Below, piece after piece: positions 1 to 13,422 of a stretch of DNA of 64,000 bases. The notes below the pieces were generated by a model that saw nothing but the letters and a program-made list of their open reading frames with translations, was not told the DNA's origin and searched no databases. A program made the position numbers and the translations under genes. This DNA is from Balanoglossus misakiensis (taxonomy: Eukaryota > Hemichordata): positions 10,354,001 through 10,418,000 of the forward strand of contig CM082578.2 of the NCBI GenBank assembly GCA_040954595.2, written 5' to 3'. Position 1 is the first letter of the stretch; every line of letters begins with the position of its first letter.

Positions 1-1078
1 CCGACCTGCAAAATGAGAAGAAAAACAATGAATGCCTTTCCATGTACACGAAACCAAATATCAACCGTGATTACCGTACGCTAAACTGTTGTTCATTCGC
101 ATATTGTACATCATACACGACGACAATATGTGTTGTAGGGCTTCGTTGTCAGACAAGTAGTCTATAACCCCCGCATGGCACTATGAACATTTACATATTT
201 TCAAGTTTAGGCCTACAGCCAAGCGGAACATTGTAAAATCCGACAAAAATATTTTTGGCAAAGACTGCACGGACACACATAAATAACTGTTTCCAATGAA
301 GCGTTTCAAAACCTACTCAGTACTTTTGCCATTGTCTGGTAGTATAATACGAAATTTGCATTCATTTACACCCGAAAACACGCTGGCTGCACGTGTACCC
401 GCTGTAGCTGTCAATTCATCGAACCCGCTACCAATTCATCGTAGCCCCCCCCCCCCCCATTCCCGAAAAACTACCTTGTTTTTTATGGGAAAAAATGCCG
501 CCCACAAGTAGAGCTATAACACCGACTTGTCTTAATTTGATAAACCGTACATCTCAAGTTGAGTAACGCGAAAGGGTGGAATTAGTGAATTAAATCGCAG
601 GGAAGCGTTGACTCGAGCTGTCTGACTGTGACGCATCCAATTTTTCAATTCTGTGGTGTAAACGTTTGGCTTTTTAGTTGCTCGTAACTCGCCACAAAAT
701 AACCCATGTTTCTGGTCAAAAATTGAGTAACTGTGACTAAACTTCTGTTACTTTACTTACCGCTGTCGTCATGAAAACTATCCAGCGGAGAAACTCTGCT
801 TTGGGGGCAGAGTTTTCCGCATCTTCGCAGGATACGTGGAGCAGCATGGCCGTCTGACTCTCTTATGAAAATGCACGGAAGTCTAGACGGAAATTTCCGA
901 GTGGAAGTGGTCCAGGTGGCTCCGACCAATCAGCAGCGAAAAACTTTGCTCTGGCGCGTCTCAAGTCACGTCACGTGACCCGCATCAATCGATTGAAATT
1001 TTTGTAAACGAAAGTGCTAATTTCTTTAGACACTGTGAAATACGCACCATATGACAGATTGACCTTTCACCCCCACAG
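1..1078. other. 5' flank or intron of the first aminopeptidase; no exon seen
   Basis: I see no convincing coding exon here. A C14 run lies at 445-458. The window begins inside or upstream of the plus-strand aminopeptidase gene whose 3' exons follow. The exon expected before the one at 1079 (about 138 nt in the neighbouring paralogue) is not recognisable, so this stretch is probably intron. Confidence 0.5.
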
Positions 1079-2238
1079 GTACGGTGACGCCGCGTATGAC
1101 ATCGTCTGGTCATTTGCTAAGAAATTGAATACCCAAAGACACTTGGAACAGGTACGTTCATTTTATTATAAATATTTTTTTTATTCAAGATCAAAAATAT
1201 CCTTTCAATATAAAATAATTTTTGAAATGTTTTAAACATTCTCCAAGAATCCGATTTTTTAGAAAGAAACTCGACGTTGAAAGACTATAATTTTAGAAAT
1301 AATTAAAAAAACAACAACAACGCGCTGCATGTGGTATTCGGTGCAACAATAAAGCACGCCATCAGGCGGTTCACTACCTGCACGGAAGAGGGTCGTACAG
1401 ACTAACACATCGTGAGCTCAGTCAGGGGGAAGTAAAAATAAAAAAAATCAATAACACTGACAAATTCCATCCAAGTCTCAGTGAGTAACGACATCGTTCT
1501 TTCAGCCTCGATACTATACATCTACTGGTATCTCTCTAGATGACGAGGCGATAAATTTTCAAGACGTTTGTACGGAATGATAATTACACACCCGGCTGTT
1601 ATTTTAGCACGGGCAAACCTATGTCTTATTCACTGCAATGATACTGGCACTTAGTGAAAGGTTTACTCCTAGTATGTTTTGCCGCGCGCGGGGGTTCTCT
1701 AGAATTTATTTGTTGCCGATAGACCGAGCACTGCTGTATTCCAAGGCGAAACGGGGAAAATTTATACCTCAAGTTAAAACGTCGTCGGTCCCTAAACGAA
1801 GGATCACAAGCATTTGTTTTTCATTCACGTTTTAAGTGGAGTTGGGCCGATTAATACTGTGCATGCGCAGTGGGTTTATTTTTGCAGTCACATTTGTGGT
1901 TTGTCCCACCTTCAAATATTGTACGACAGTGGATGTTGCTAATTGTTTTTTGCTTGAATGGGAACATTTATAAAAAGGGCTTTGCTAAAATCGGATGTTT
2001 TTCTTCTTGACTGCGTTTGATTAATAATTGCACTGACCGACTTCGACGTTATCTCCCTTTTCTCTCTAATTTACTGGTTGATCCGCAGCTTCAAGACTTT
2101 GGATCGCGCTATCACGACATGCCGGTAACTGCAGCAAACAATTACTACAAATCTCTGCGCCGAATTCGAACCAACATGGAATGGGTTTCAAGAAATGGAG
2201 ACGACATCGAGACATTCCTTACAGCGGTCGTCGGATAG
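1079..2238 (+). CDS. M1 aminopeptidase (aminopeptidase N-like), last two exons only
   Basis: This is the 3' end of a zinc aminopeptidase gene that begins left of the window. The visible part is the end of the C-terminal helical (ERAP1-C-like) domain, so no catalytic residues are seen. The exons are 1079-1151 (after a CCCCACAG acceptor, ending CAG|GTACGT) and 2089-2238 (after ATCCGCAG, ending in TAG). The first encodes a segment with YGDAAYDIVW, the second one with a DFGSRYHDMP start and an FLTAVVG end. Both align with the last two exons of the minus-strand gene next door. The penultimate exon is 73 nt in both genes, with the same phases. The two genes are therefore inverted paralogues facing tail-to-tail. 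Both exons are open and correctly spliced, so nothing suggests a pseudogene. The upstream exons are outside the window. Confidence 0.88.
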
Positions 2239-3150
2239 CGAGGAATTATCAAGTTACTCTACAGAACATTTGATATACGAAACTTGTACTGTAATTCACG
2301 TATCGTCTGCATTTTTATGAAAAATATACATTTCACTTTTGTAAGATGAAAAATCGTGTGAAGTGCTAATATCGTGTTATACCCGTTACCCATAGTACTG
2401 GTAAGGCATGGCAGGTCGCAATCAAGTTGATTTGCATAATGGACGAGTAAAATCACGTGTGACAAAACGTGTAAATATTAACAATCTCCTCTTAAAATCA
2501 TCTGCATAAAAATTAAAGTGTAGATCCGATTTTCAGCATTCTAGGTCATTTGAAGGTCACTTTGGTACAATGCACTCGAAAGACAGACTTCTCGCTATAC
2601 ATTAAGGGAAAAAATCAACTGCGTTCAAATATCTCGGCTCGATTGATTTTGTGTTCGTCTGCGTATACGCTTGAGTGAAGGTCCTCTTTAACTTGAATAT
2701 CAAGTCAGTCAGTATTGTCATGATCAATAGCAGAAAAGTCAGTCAAGTATTTCAAAATAACATTTCATTACTTCACATTTTCCCGCCTGTTGGTTTCGAT
2801 GAAGCTTTTCAGTTTTTTGATAATATCAAACTTGACGTCTCTGTCCACTTGAATTTACGCAAGGAATAAAAATCTTCACACAACTATGTTAAAATGTCAA
2901 TCAAAAAGTACTGAAAAAGGAATGACTATACTGCCAAGGGTCAGACAACCACCGCTGTATGGCTTGGGCTATCTGCGGCGCGGAAAATGAAAGCGGGAAA
3001 ATGTTTGAAGGTTGACGACAACATGGCGGCGTGGAAACGGGTGACGACATATCGGATGTGAAAGCCATGAGTTGAAAATCATGTGAATGGGTCACGTAGC
3101 AGCTGTCAATCGAGCGTTGAAATAAGTTTTAATCAGAGCACTTGAGAGGA
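2239..3150. other. Intergenic region between tail-to-tail aminopeptidases
   Basis: This region should hold the 3' UTRs of the two convergent aminopeptidase genes. A plus-strand AATAAA lies at 2865-2870, about 630 nt after the plus gene's stop, and could be its polyadenylation signal. I found no canonical AATAAA for the minus gene within the region. No other gene is visible. Confidence 0.5.
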
Positions 3151-6100
3151 TTAACCAATTCTGTTCATGGCGCCTGTGAGGAAGTCTGTGATGGCGCCCA
3201 GGTTTCTGTCAACCCAAGCAATGTTGGTCGTCACTTTGTCGACAGCGGCGTAAAACTTGGCGCCCTCTTCGCTTGGCATGTCGTAGTACTTTTGACCGAA
3301 TGAATTTAGCTGGAGGGAAGAAAAATAAAGCAGCTGTATTAATCTTAATTTTGGACATTTTCATAACGGTTGTATTTCGATCGTCATTCGAGAATTCATG
3401 TCGCTCGACCAGTCAATTGTACTTTGGTCGTTTCCTTGCCGTGTCTGTGTGACCTTTTCCCAAGTTATCGGTGGGTGTTTAATTTGGTGCTGACTGAAAC
3501 TCGAAAATTGGATCAGCGCATAGCCCACTCAACATTGAGTAGACTATTGTTTGTGGTTGAAGTAGGAATTACGGGATATAAATATACCTGGGAACAATTT
3601 TAAGTAGCCTGTAAAATGTATCCGGGTATTTTTTGTCTTGAACTGCTCGCTCGTATATCTACATCACGTGACAGGCATTTCAAGAGTTGATTTAATGTGC
3701 GCATGCGGAGAGATTGCAGGGACCCAGTTCCCCTTACCTGATCCAGGTCATGCTGTGTGTTCATCTTATCGGCAAAGTCCCACACGATATCATAGGCACC
3801 GTCACCGTATCTGTTAGAATGGAGAATTGAACAGTTTAAATAAGAGCAGATAAGGGTAGTCTTTGTTACAGTCGCAACATGGCTAGCGATCGTTTCACAC
3901 AATAAATTTATGTTGACAAATGTCGAAACATTTTTTTAAATTTTGTGTACAGACTGAATTTGGCACCAATCAGTTTCCTTAACCGGTGCCTGATAAGAAA
4001 CCCAGTGACTTCAGAATGAGGAAATTAAACACCATTTACAAAATGTGTTTGCACTGCACAAAAAATTAGACGTAACTTAGTCATTGTTCAGGTTATAGAT
4101 GGCCACAGTTAACCCTAGACGATTCACCCCTAACCGTCGAAGGAAACTTCAGAATCTGAAAAACCCACCCTGATGTTTCGTGATGTATTGTCTCATTTGA
4201 ATGCACAGACACGAGTAGATTAAAACCAATCATCTGCCGATACAGAGTTATTCAATCACAAACTTATCCCAGCCACTATCCCTGGCAGAAGTTCAGGCAT
4301 CCCGGTCGTTAAATTTTCACAGGGGAAAAACTAAAAGTCAATCAAACCACGTCGTTCTAATTCATAATATCAACTGGGGACCACAATAAATGCCAGGCAG
4401 GCAGGCAGGCAGGCAGGTAGGTATAACCCCTCCCTTCCCCCTTCTCCATCGCCCCCCCCTCTCACATTACTATCTAAGAGAAGATTACCTGTCAAGTAGA
4501 GCATCAAACTTATCCATGGTAAACTCCCAGGCCAGCGTAAACCCGAGTCCTGAATTATCTCTAACGTAGCCAATGGTGGAACTTGCAGAAAGGCCGACGC
4601 TCGTATCCATTGATTGCTCCATGTAGCTAAGCAACAAGAAAGCGATACAGAATTAGTTTTTAAACACCGCTATATGTAGTCACCATGGTTACACCACCGT
4701 TATCGTTACATGCACGAAAGACCTCACGCAGCCTCTGAGAAAATCTCACGATTTAAAAATATATCGTCAATAAAATACAAAGAAGTTGATGCAGTACATA
4801 CAATACTGCAGAATCACTTCTAGTGGGAAGGTAAAGGTTGTGATTAGCTATTTCATGCACAGTGTGTGTACGCCGGATTGCTCTTAGATTTCAAGTGCCG
4901 TGATTGTCATCTGACGTCACTTTTGTACAAAACTTTACTATTAGAGAATTTAAGTGAGTGGCCCATCTGGTTGACCTTACATGTTTGACTGGCGCTAAAT
5001 GCCCAATAAATTGCGCATTTGATGGGGAAATCTTGTGCATGGATATCGAGATTTCCAAAGGGACTAATTCCGTGAATTACAACGGAGTGAAATGCCTATT
5101 GTCGGGTGATTATATGTTATGGATGTTAAACGGATCTTCGATTACTGCTTTTAGAGACAGCATGCAAATCTAGTAGCAACACTACGTGATGCCTAGCATT
5201 TCCTTGTGAGATTGCTGCCGCGATCTCGCTATACCCGAGAGCCTGTCCTTGTTCACCGGCTCCGACATAAAATCAAACAAAGCTGGCACAATCGTGACAT
5301 ATTAATAAACGCTGTAAAATTTATCACTAAGAACGCATTACCCAATGAGAGTGTACGGCTCCCGGCTGCATCCAAGTGCCGATCGCAGATCACTCCCTTC
5401 GAAAGGGTCATTGAACTGTCTGGTGTACGCGAACTCCCATTCGACGTAGCTGCCGTGTCTTATGGCGTAGCAGTAGGTGTATCGTCTCATATTTGGGTCG
5501 ATACTGCGGAGAAAAACATAGCAAACCCGATAAAACAAACTTTAAATTTCACTTGGTTGTATGTATACTAGGCATCTGCGCCAAAAAGGGGCTACACGTG
5601 CAGCAAAAATCTCCTTGCACAGTCACGATGTTTCTCTCTCTCGTCAGAAACAATCGTAATGACACTGTTTAGGCCTACTGGCAATGTCACCGCGAGTCAT
5701 GACGGAAAAACTAGTCTAGCGTCTCGCGTCTTAACGTGTAACTCAGCATCGGTCCTCTTTGTCGAAAACTTACGGGTTGTCACGGGTCGGGTCGGCCATC
5801 CATTCGTGATATAACGCCGTGGCGTTACTCACACATTCGGCGTGGTTGTACCCACACGCAGCCCTGAGTGTAGTCAGTTGTCTGTAACTTGAAAAGAAAT
5901 GTGATTTTGTTACTATATATAGAAATATAGAAATTAATAGGCAATGTACGGTAGACCTACTCAGTCAAAACAAACGTAGCGTTAAATATATAAGATACAT
6001 CACTCACTATTCAATTTCGTTGCCTTCTTGATAGGTGAAGTCGAAATCCCAACCGAGAGCGTCGTAACTTGGCGATATGAGGTAACGCACGTATTTCTGC

Positions 6101-9100
6101 AAAAATAATACCAACACGCGTGGTGACTTGTGCGAATCATCCGGTAAAAGCTAACGACAATGCGAATTTGTGGTAAAATGAGTGAGTACTTTGCGGCTTT
6201 TTAACTGTGAAGCGCATGCGCATCATCGCTGCAGAATCAACAGGTGGTACATGTATTTGGTTTTATGTATTTTCCGTCTTTACGACATGCATTTAGAACA
6301 AGTGTCCGTTGGAACTCATTCGTTTTAATTGGTGAAGAAAACGGCTTGCGGAAAATTGCCAGAAACAGTATATTTCCATTTTTGTCGAAAATGATCTCCG
6401 AGTGACAAAGGTAGGCGTTCCTTTGATGTTGACAAATCATATACGAACTGTGTGTTTTCTTATTGGGCTGATTCCACTGGAAAGAGCGTGGAGTGTTGTT
6501 GGAACTGTTCTATATCATCACCGGCCTCGTTACCCGGTTACCGTTGCCGGACAACTGTATACGAACCTCTAGCATCCCGTAGGTTGACGACCTCCACAGC
6601 ATGTACGCGGTGAAGAAGTGAGCGTTGTAGGCAGAGTCCCAAGGGAGGTACTGGTCCTCCTGACGGAGGTACTCCATCAATTCGAAGGCGATCACGTGAT
6701 CCAGGTGATGAGACTGGCCCAGAAAGAGCGCGTCATTGAGCAGATGGGACCGGCTCCGAAGGGGAATAACCTTTAAAAGATTAAACACGTAGGGTATTTA
6801 AGTCTTCCTTTAAATCGCAGTATTATCTTATTAATTAGGCTGGTTGCCAAGGCAGCTTGACTCGTCAAAAGGCTTGGAGACACATGCTCAGTGTTGAGAA
6901 TCCCGAGTCGCGGCAAAGAGTGATCTACTGCCTTTCAGCGGAATTGCCATTCTCACCTCAAAGGAGTCGTTGAGTTGTTTGGCTAATCTTCTCCAGTTTT
7001 CGAGGTCATAGTTGACCCGGATGTAGGCTGTTTGGTTGATATTGGCCAGGTACCAATCGTCTTCTTGTATTCCTTCAAAACTCAGCTCAGCTGTGTGTCA
7101 GACGGAACAATAAAAAGGGGAAACGATCATTCGATGTGAAACCCACGCACAAATCCGAGTTGCAACGTGTCGCACGCTGCTGCTTTTAACTGTCATTTGG
7201 TGAATGATTTTGTGAAAAGGTTTGTCTCGGTCTATAAGCTCATCGCTTCCTGCAGTTGGCGGCTACCCGTGAGCACCATGTGTTCCATTGGTGGAGATGC
7301 ACAAAACAGATGTCATTCAGTGGGGCGAACGGTATTTCATAGATGCAGACGTGGTCCTTACTGGTTGAAAATAAAGCATATTTCAAAGGTTTGAATTGGT
7401 AGTTTGAAGTTAATTTGTTTTGAGGCTTTACTTAAATGTAACGATGCGACACTCTAGATATTAGCCATAATATTCATATCATCGGATTTGGCATAGCTGG
7501 CGTTGTCTTTGTGTTTTGGACGTATCTCTTTGTCTCCGGGGCCTTGTTGTTTCAAACTCGAAGAGGATGACAAGCGTGAGAAGTGGCTCTCTGGGGGTAC
7601 GACGTTGATTGCGCCGAAATTGCTTCAGAACTTGTCACCTACCGGACTCCATGTTCATCCATGATGCAGTGGGGTTATCGTAGTTCTGTTCGCTCTTGTG
7701 AGAATAGGTCAGTGGAATGTACCATTTGTACCTGGGGTGACGTGATAGAGAAAAGCTAGAGATCAATATTATATTATACTTTCGATGACAAGGATTTTTT
7801 TTTCACTGAATACGTGATCTGCAGATACCATGACACTAATTTCTGTAGATCAAGTATAAGTGAGGGGGCGAAGATGACTTCGCCGGCAGTTCGAGGTGAG
7901 ATACATAATTATTTCTTTTGGGTGTTCCGGGTCAAAGGTTCTATTAACACGTAAACAAAGGGATGATGTCCCAGCTGTAAGTAGACTGACCTATAGAGTA
8001 GACTGACTGGGCGTTTTGCCACGGAGTCACTTAAACTTTTGCCGTAATCATTGTAATACAAAGGGCATTTTGTCCGGAGCGAATGCATATATTGATGGCA
8101 AATATGTCGCTTTTCGGGGGTCACAGTATACATGCATCAAAATGTTGATTTGTTGACATACCCTAGATTAGTGTATTCGTCGTCGTGCGGCTCATCAAAC
8201 GGATACAAGAGATAGTGTTGTTGGTCCGCCGTGGCCTCTGTATGGTCATCCGCGTGTCTGCTGATGGTGACCACAGGGAAGCCCATCTGAAGCGTCCAGG
8301 TATCCATGATGCGTTTGACGTCATAAGAATGCCCCGGGGTCTGTCGACATAATCAGAAATTGGCATGGCTTCTTTAAATGCAAAAAATCCATAACGTCGG
8401 GCTTTAACAGGACTGAAAGTGCAGTAAATATTGGCACCATTTCAAAGACACATTTCTAAATTAAAGTGGGTCATATTGCTAATCAGCACTTTGTTTGTCT
8501 GATAAGGGTTTCAAATTCTAGTAGCGACAAAGACATCACTTGAACACCGTCCAAAACATTATCTAGCTCGACTTCGCTGCCAAAATGCCAGCATTTTAAT
8601 ACCTCGGTCATGGATCGCCAAAGTTCGTCGCTGTGTGCGTTGTCGAATAAGTACTCGTTGAGATAATTGGTGAAACCCTGCATCATCGTCTCTTCTCCGA
8701 GGAAAGACTTCATCATCATGATGATAGCAGCACCCTTGATGAGAAGGAACCAGAGTGTTATCGGTTAAAGGAAGATTGCTGTGACGATTGACACGCTGTT
8801 TTCAGAATGTATGTTCAATGCATCAGTAAGTTTTTAATGCAGTTAGGTGTAGTATATTCCTAGTACGCCTTTTACCACTAGTATTTTAAACATTGATTTT
8901 ATTGACTTGTAAATTTGAGTACGGACTGAATTAAGGCCTGGGATTAAATTCATTAGATGGTGTTGGTCGATTTGATTTGCAGGGTCATGGCAGTGAATCA
9001 CTCAGCGTCTTGAGGAGTGTGGCACTATCCATTGCAGGAAGGGATGAGTTTCTGCGTAACCATGGCAGCTATTGGAATATACCTTTCCCTGTGACCGACT

Positions 9101-12100
9101 GCACTATGAACAAATCTTGAATTCGACATTCCGTAGTTAGGTCCGTGCTTATTTTGGGCCAGGCGAAGCTGGGACGACTCAGCAAATGATTATTCAACGT
9201 GCATTCGAGCTACATCCAAAGATCTGCAGTGCCTACTCGATCTGGTTAAGGTATGTGACACTTGCACTTCTTCGCGCGATACATTACATTGGATTTCGCA
9301 TCAGACTCCATAGGGGAGTAATCTAGCAGATGATGACAAAGGGCCCAGACACGCAGAAATCGATCGACGACTTCTGATCATCCCTCTCTACGAGTAAGCA
9401 AATGATAACGACCAGGGGAAAGCAGTTCACGGGGGGGGGGGGGATTGATATCTCTCCATGTTTTGAATATAAAAAATAAAACAATGTAATATTTAGGCCG
9501 AGCATTCAAATACTATTCACGCCCGTTCGGTACATGCAAATGTACACCGCGGATTGATCTTTTCAGAGTACATGTAAATGTACACGACTAAATAATTTGT
9601 CTGAGCAGCACGTAAACTCACCTTTTCGTAGGAAATCCTATCGAACAATGATCTGATGTCGTCATAGAATCCAACAGGGGTTATCATCGGCCTTGAATTA
9701 CCAAGTTGATCTACCTCCATTGCACGATACACTTCATCCTCTAGAAAGAGATTCTCAAACTGTGGGGGAAAAGAGTCAACAGAAATCAGTGGAGGCAGTT
9801 CGTTGACATAACGATGCAACATTTTATCCCTTTCTTTCTTTCATTTTGTTTCTTTATTTCTTTGTTTTCCTCTTGTTTTCATTTTGAATCGATCAAATAC
9901 AGAAATCAAGGGCGACAAAAATCGTAATTTACTTAAGGCGAACGACAACTGAAATTGTTAATCAGCTTTTTTTTCAATTTTGTAGGCTTCGAGAAAATGA
10001 TAGTGTCGGAACAAGCCCGCATTCCCCATGTGCCCAGCCAGGGTGTTAGTCAAATCACTTTCGACAAAAAAGTGTGAACACTCATTACACTACGGATGTG
10101 AGAGTGATTTTTCTCGCCCACTTGATCTCACCTAAGGAAGAAATAACATTAGTTTCATTTCTTATGGCCGTCACGCACTCACTTCAAAATCGGTATAATG
10201 TTGAAAGGAAAAATAAATCAACTGTAATCTAAAAAATCATCTCGAAAAACTATGATTAGTATTCGGTGTAGCCACTGCGGAGTTATATATCCTGATTACG
10301 TAGGTTTTAACGATACTCACGAAGTCATATTGCGGCTCGGCGTGGTCCGCGCCGTAGTGTTGAAAGTAACTGGCAAATCCTTCGTTCAGCCAAATGTGGT
10401 CCCACCAGACCATGGTCACGTAATTGCCGAACCACTTCCGATTGAAACGAGAAATGGAGGAGAAAAAAAGGGTGTCGTTAGCAATACAATTAAACGCGCG
10501 GATGTGGTACATGTGATTTGTCTACATGAGAAAGATGGATTAAATAAATACTGGGCGTTTCGTCATGCTTCAAACAACTGCTATATAGATGCATATGCGG
10601 GAAAGTAGCACAAGGTTTACAGTTTTTGGACTTTTGTTCAAGGTGTAGAACATTTAAAAAAGGGCCTAGGTGGAACGACGAACGGCAAACGAGTACTTGT
10701 TCACACCCCCCCCCCCAACAATACAATCGTCTGTGTCTATTCCAAACGATTCCTGTGATCAGTCGAAGTTTGGAAAAAAAATCAAGCAATCGAGGTTTTT
10801 GGCGATTGCTTGTTTAATTTTGACATCGGAAGCCAGGTTTATCAGGCGGAGAATCAATGGCTTGTTTTGCAGATGGTAATCACCTGTCAAGGTATTCATA
10901 GAATCTACCGTTTTCATGAATACTTGTCTACAATATGCATGGAAATTCTCAATGTCACTCGATGATGCGACTATGACTATCTGTCAGTAATAGAAGCATG
11001 TATGTGACTTTCTTAGGCAGCAGTGAATGTGTTCACCTACGATCACTTTATAGGCGCGTTGTCTGTGTAAATCCCGTTGTCTTACAAGTAAATTTACCGG
11101 TATATCCAGATACGCCGCCGCCATCTTTAGACGGCAATCTGCTTATTTTCAATTTCATGCAGTAAAAATTGCACAGTGTGTTTATTTCAGGTCGGGCGAG
11201 TTGTATCGCAGGGCTTCATCTGTCCCCTGTGATGGTTTTCGGCCCGCCGTGTTTTAGGCTCGGTGGCCATGGCAATATGTTTCCTTTGCCGCCGGGTTGT
11301 AGACTGACAAAGGATGGGATGAGAGTGGTTACCAAGGCGACGGACGACTGTGCAAAAATAGAAACTCTACGCACAAGGGACAGGGTGTAATTCATTCAAC
11401 ATTCGCACACGTTCGGATGTTGCCGTAGGTTTGTATCTTTCATACAGGCAGCAACAAAAATCCTGCATGGAGGCATGTACTGATATTATGAATGTCATTC
11501 TCTTTTGCAACGCTACATCAGCTCTAACTTTTGATAGTTTTTCAATGCTTTAGTTGTCCAAATAAGATACGGTTACATGTTCAGCTCCATACACCACGAT
11601 GAAATGGTACTTATAATCAATCACTATTGACAGCCCATACATGTATATTCAACATTGTTAGTCATTAACAATAACATTGTTTGTAACAATAACAGTGGTT
11701 TTGACGCATCCATGGTACGTCGACAAGCAGAAATGTTTTAGCATGCATGTAGAATACGACAATTTAGTTGATGAAAAAATAGCGAGAAAAATAGCTGATG
11801 TGTAATTGACCAAAAAAGTTGAACGAAAATGTTGCGTAATCACCTGATGGATAAGTTCGTGAGCCACAATCAGCGCCACGCCTTTCTTGGTGGCTGGAGT
11901 TTTCAGGTCGCCGATGGGATACAACATCCTACTCTCGCGATACAAGACGAGACCCCAGTTTTCCATGGCGCCCGGGGCGAATTCCGTGAGAGCTGCGAAA
12001 TCTGAAAAGTAAAAGATTTGAAAGCTCTGTCTGAGAAACTACATCGAGTGACGCGCTCAATGAAGGGGGGTCGATTGCCACCACCCGTTCAAAGTTTGAT

Positions 12101-12916
12101 TATTTACTGTTTATTTTCTATGGCCGCCGCCAGAAGTTACATGCTTTGACATTGTTCATTTGGAAGGAGGCGCTGCATGCTACCGTTTTCTCAAAGCCAC
12201 ATTTCTCAACAAAGACAAGGCAAGAAACCTTACAAACCGCGCATTTTCAGAAAGTTAAGTATGTACGTTTTGAAGCAGGCCATCGACTCTGTGTAAACAG
12301 TGGTTGCTAGACATCGAAGTATTGCTGAGGTGACATACATCTGTTGCTGCGTCGGTGGGACAAAAGTCAAATAAAAGTTGGATTTGAGTTGCAAGCTAAG
12401 GACGAGGGGATTTACTTTTCAAGACACCCCCAAAAATAGAGTATTGACTAGAAGATTACAGTAATAAAGTTGTTTAATATAGGCTGTCACAGTTCCTGAT
12501 ATTAGGACCAAGTATTTGTATAATTCTGCTTATTCCAGGGTTTACTCGTACAGATGTAATAATACATGAGAATTGCTTGAGGTATTGGAGTATCTCTACG
12601 TCCTCGCTCTGATTTTTAAACAACTCTGGCCGAAATGACGTGACCTGTGACGACGCGGTGAACTTACCCATTTTGGGGAGGTCGTAACGAATACCAAACG
12701 TGTCCTCAAAGTATCCTAGAATGTCCATTCCAATATCCAGTGCATATTCAGTGGCATTGATGACATCGGGGCGGCTCCAAACCCGGTACTGGTGAGTAAA
12801 TTAAGAAATGAAATGAAAAAAAAACATTAAAAACTATCATTTTGCTTTCGGGAAAGGATAAATGTTTAAATTTCATCTTGTTGTTGTTTTTTGTTGTGAG
12901 TGTTAGTGTTCACTGG

Positions 12917-12994
<78 letters not shown>

Positions 12995-13388
12995 CATAAT
13001 GGCATCCTGACGCGTTTTGCTGGAATACGAACTCCTACCTGGTAACCTCTGTAATTGTCTTCTTTACAGATGAAGTCTGCAATGACGTAACAGTTCAAAT
13101 ATGTGGACATCTTGACCGACGTGTTGAAATGAGTTTCCACCCATTCCTCGCCATCCTCCTGGAAAGTCACATTCTGAATGATCGGCATGTTGGACAACGA
13201 TATACGCGGGTTGTTCACCCCCATTGTGCGGTGAACCAGGATGGTGTCGAATGTGGCCTTGAGCTGTGGTTCGTCGAAACACGGGAACGCATCACGCACT
13301 CTGGTGGGTTCGAAGTGAGACGCCACAAACGGACTGAAAAAAAAAGATGGAATTTTTGTAAATAAAAAATAATAAATAAACCACCTGG

Positions 13389-13422
<34 letters not shown>

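Noticed and set aside
829-873. Possible plus-strand exon after TTCGCAG starting with a YVEQ-like segment, similar to the start of the paralogue's exon at 4489-4626
   Set aside because: The frame hits a stop after about a dozen codons and the rest does not match.
5206-5571. 121-codon plus-strand ORF
   Set aside because: It is antisense to aminopeptidase N exon 5342-5503, and has no recognisable homology.
13008-13038. Read-through of aminopeptidase N exon 2 past 13039, which by chance gives a GVRI-like segment
   Set aside because: A consensus donor CAG|GTAGGA at 13039 and the YRVWSRP start of the next exon give the family alignment without insertion.
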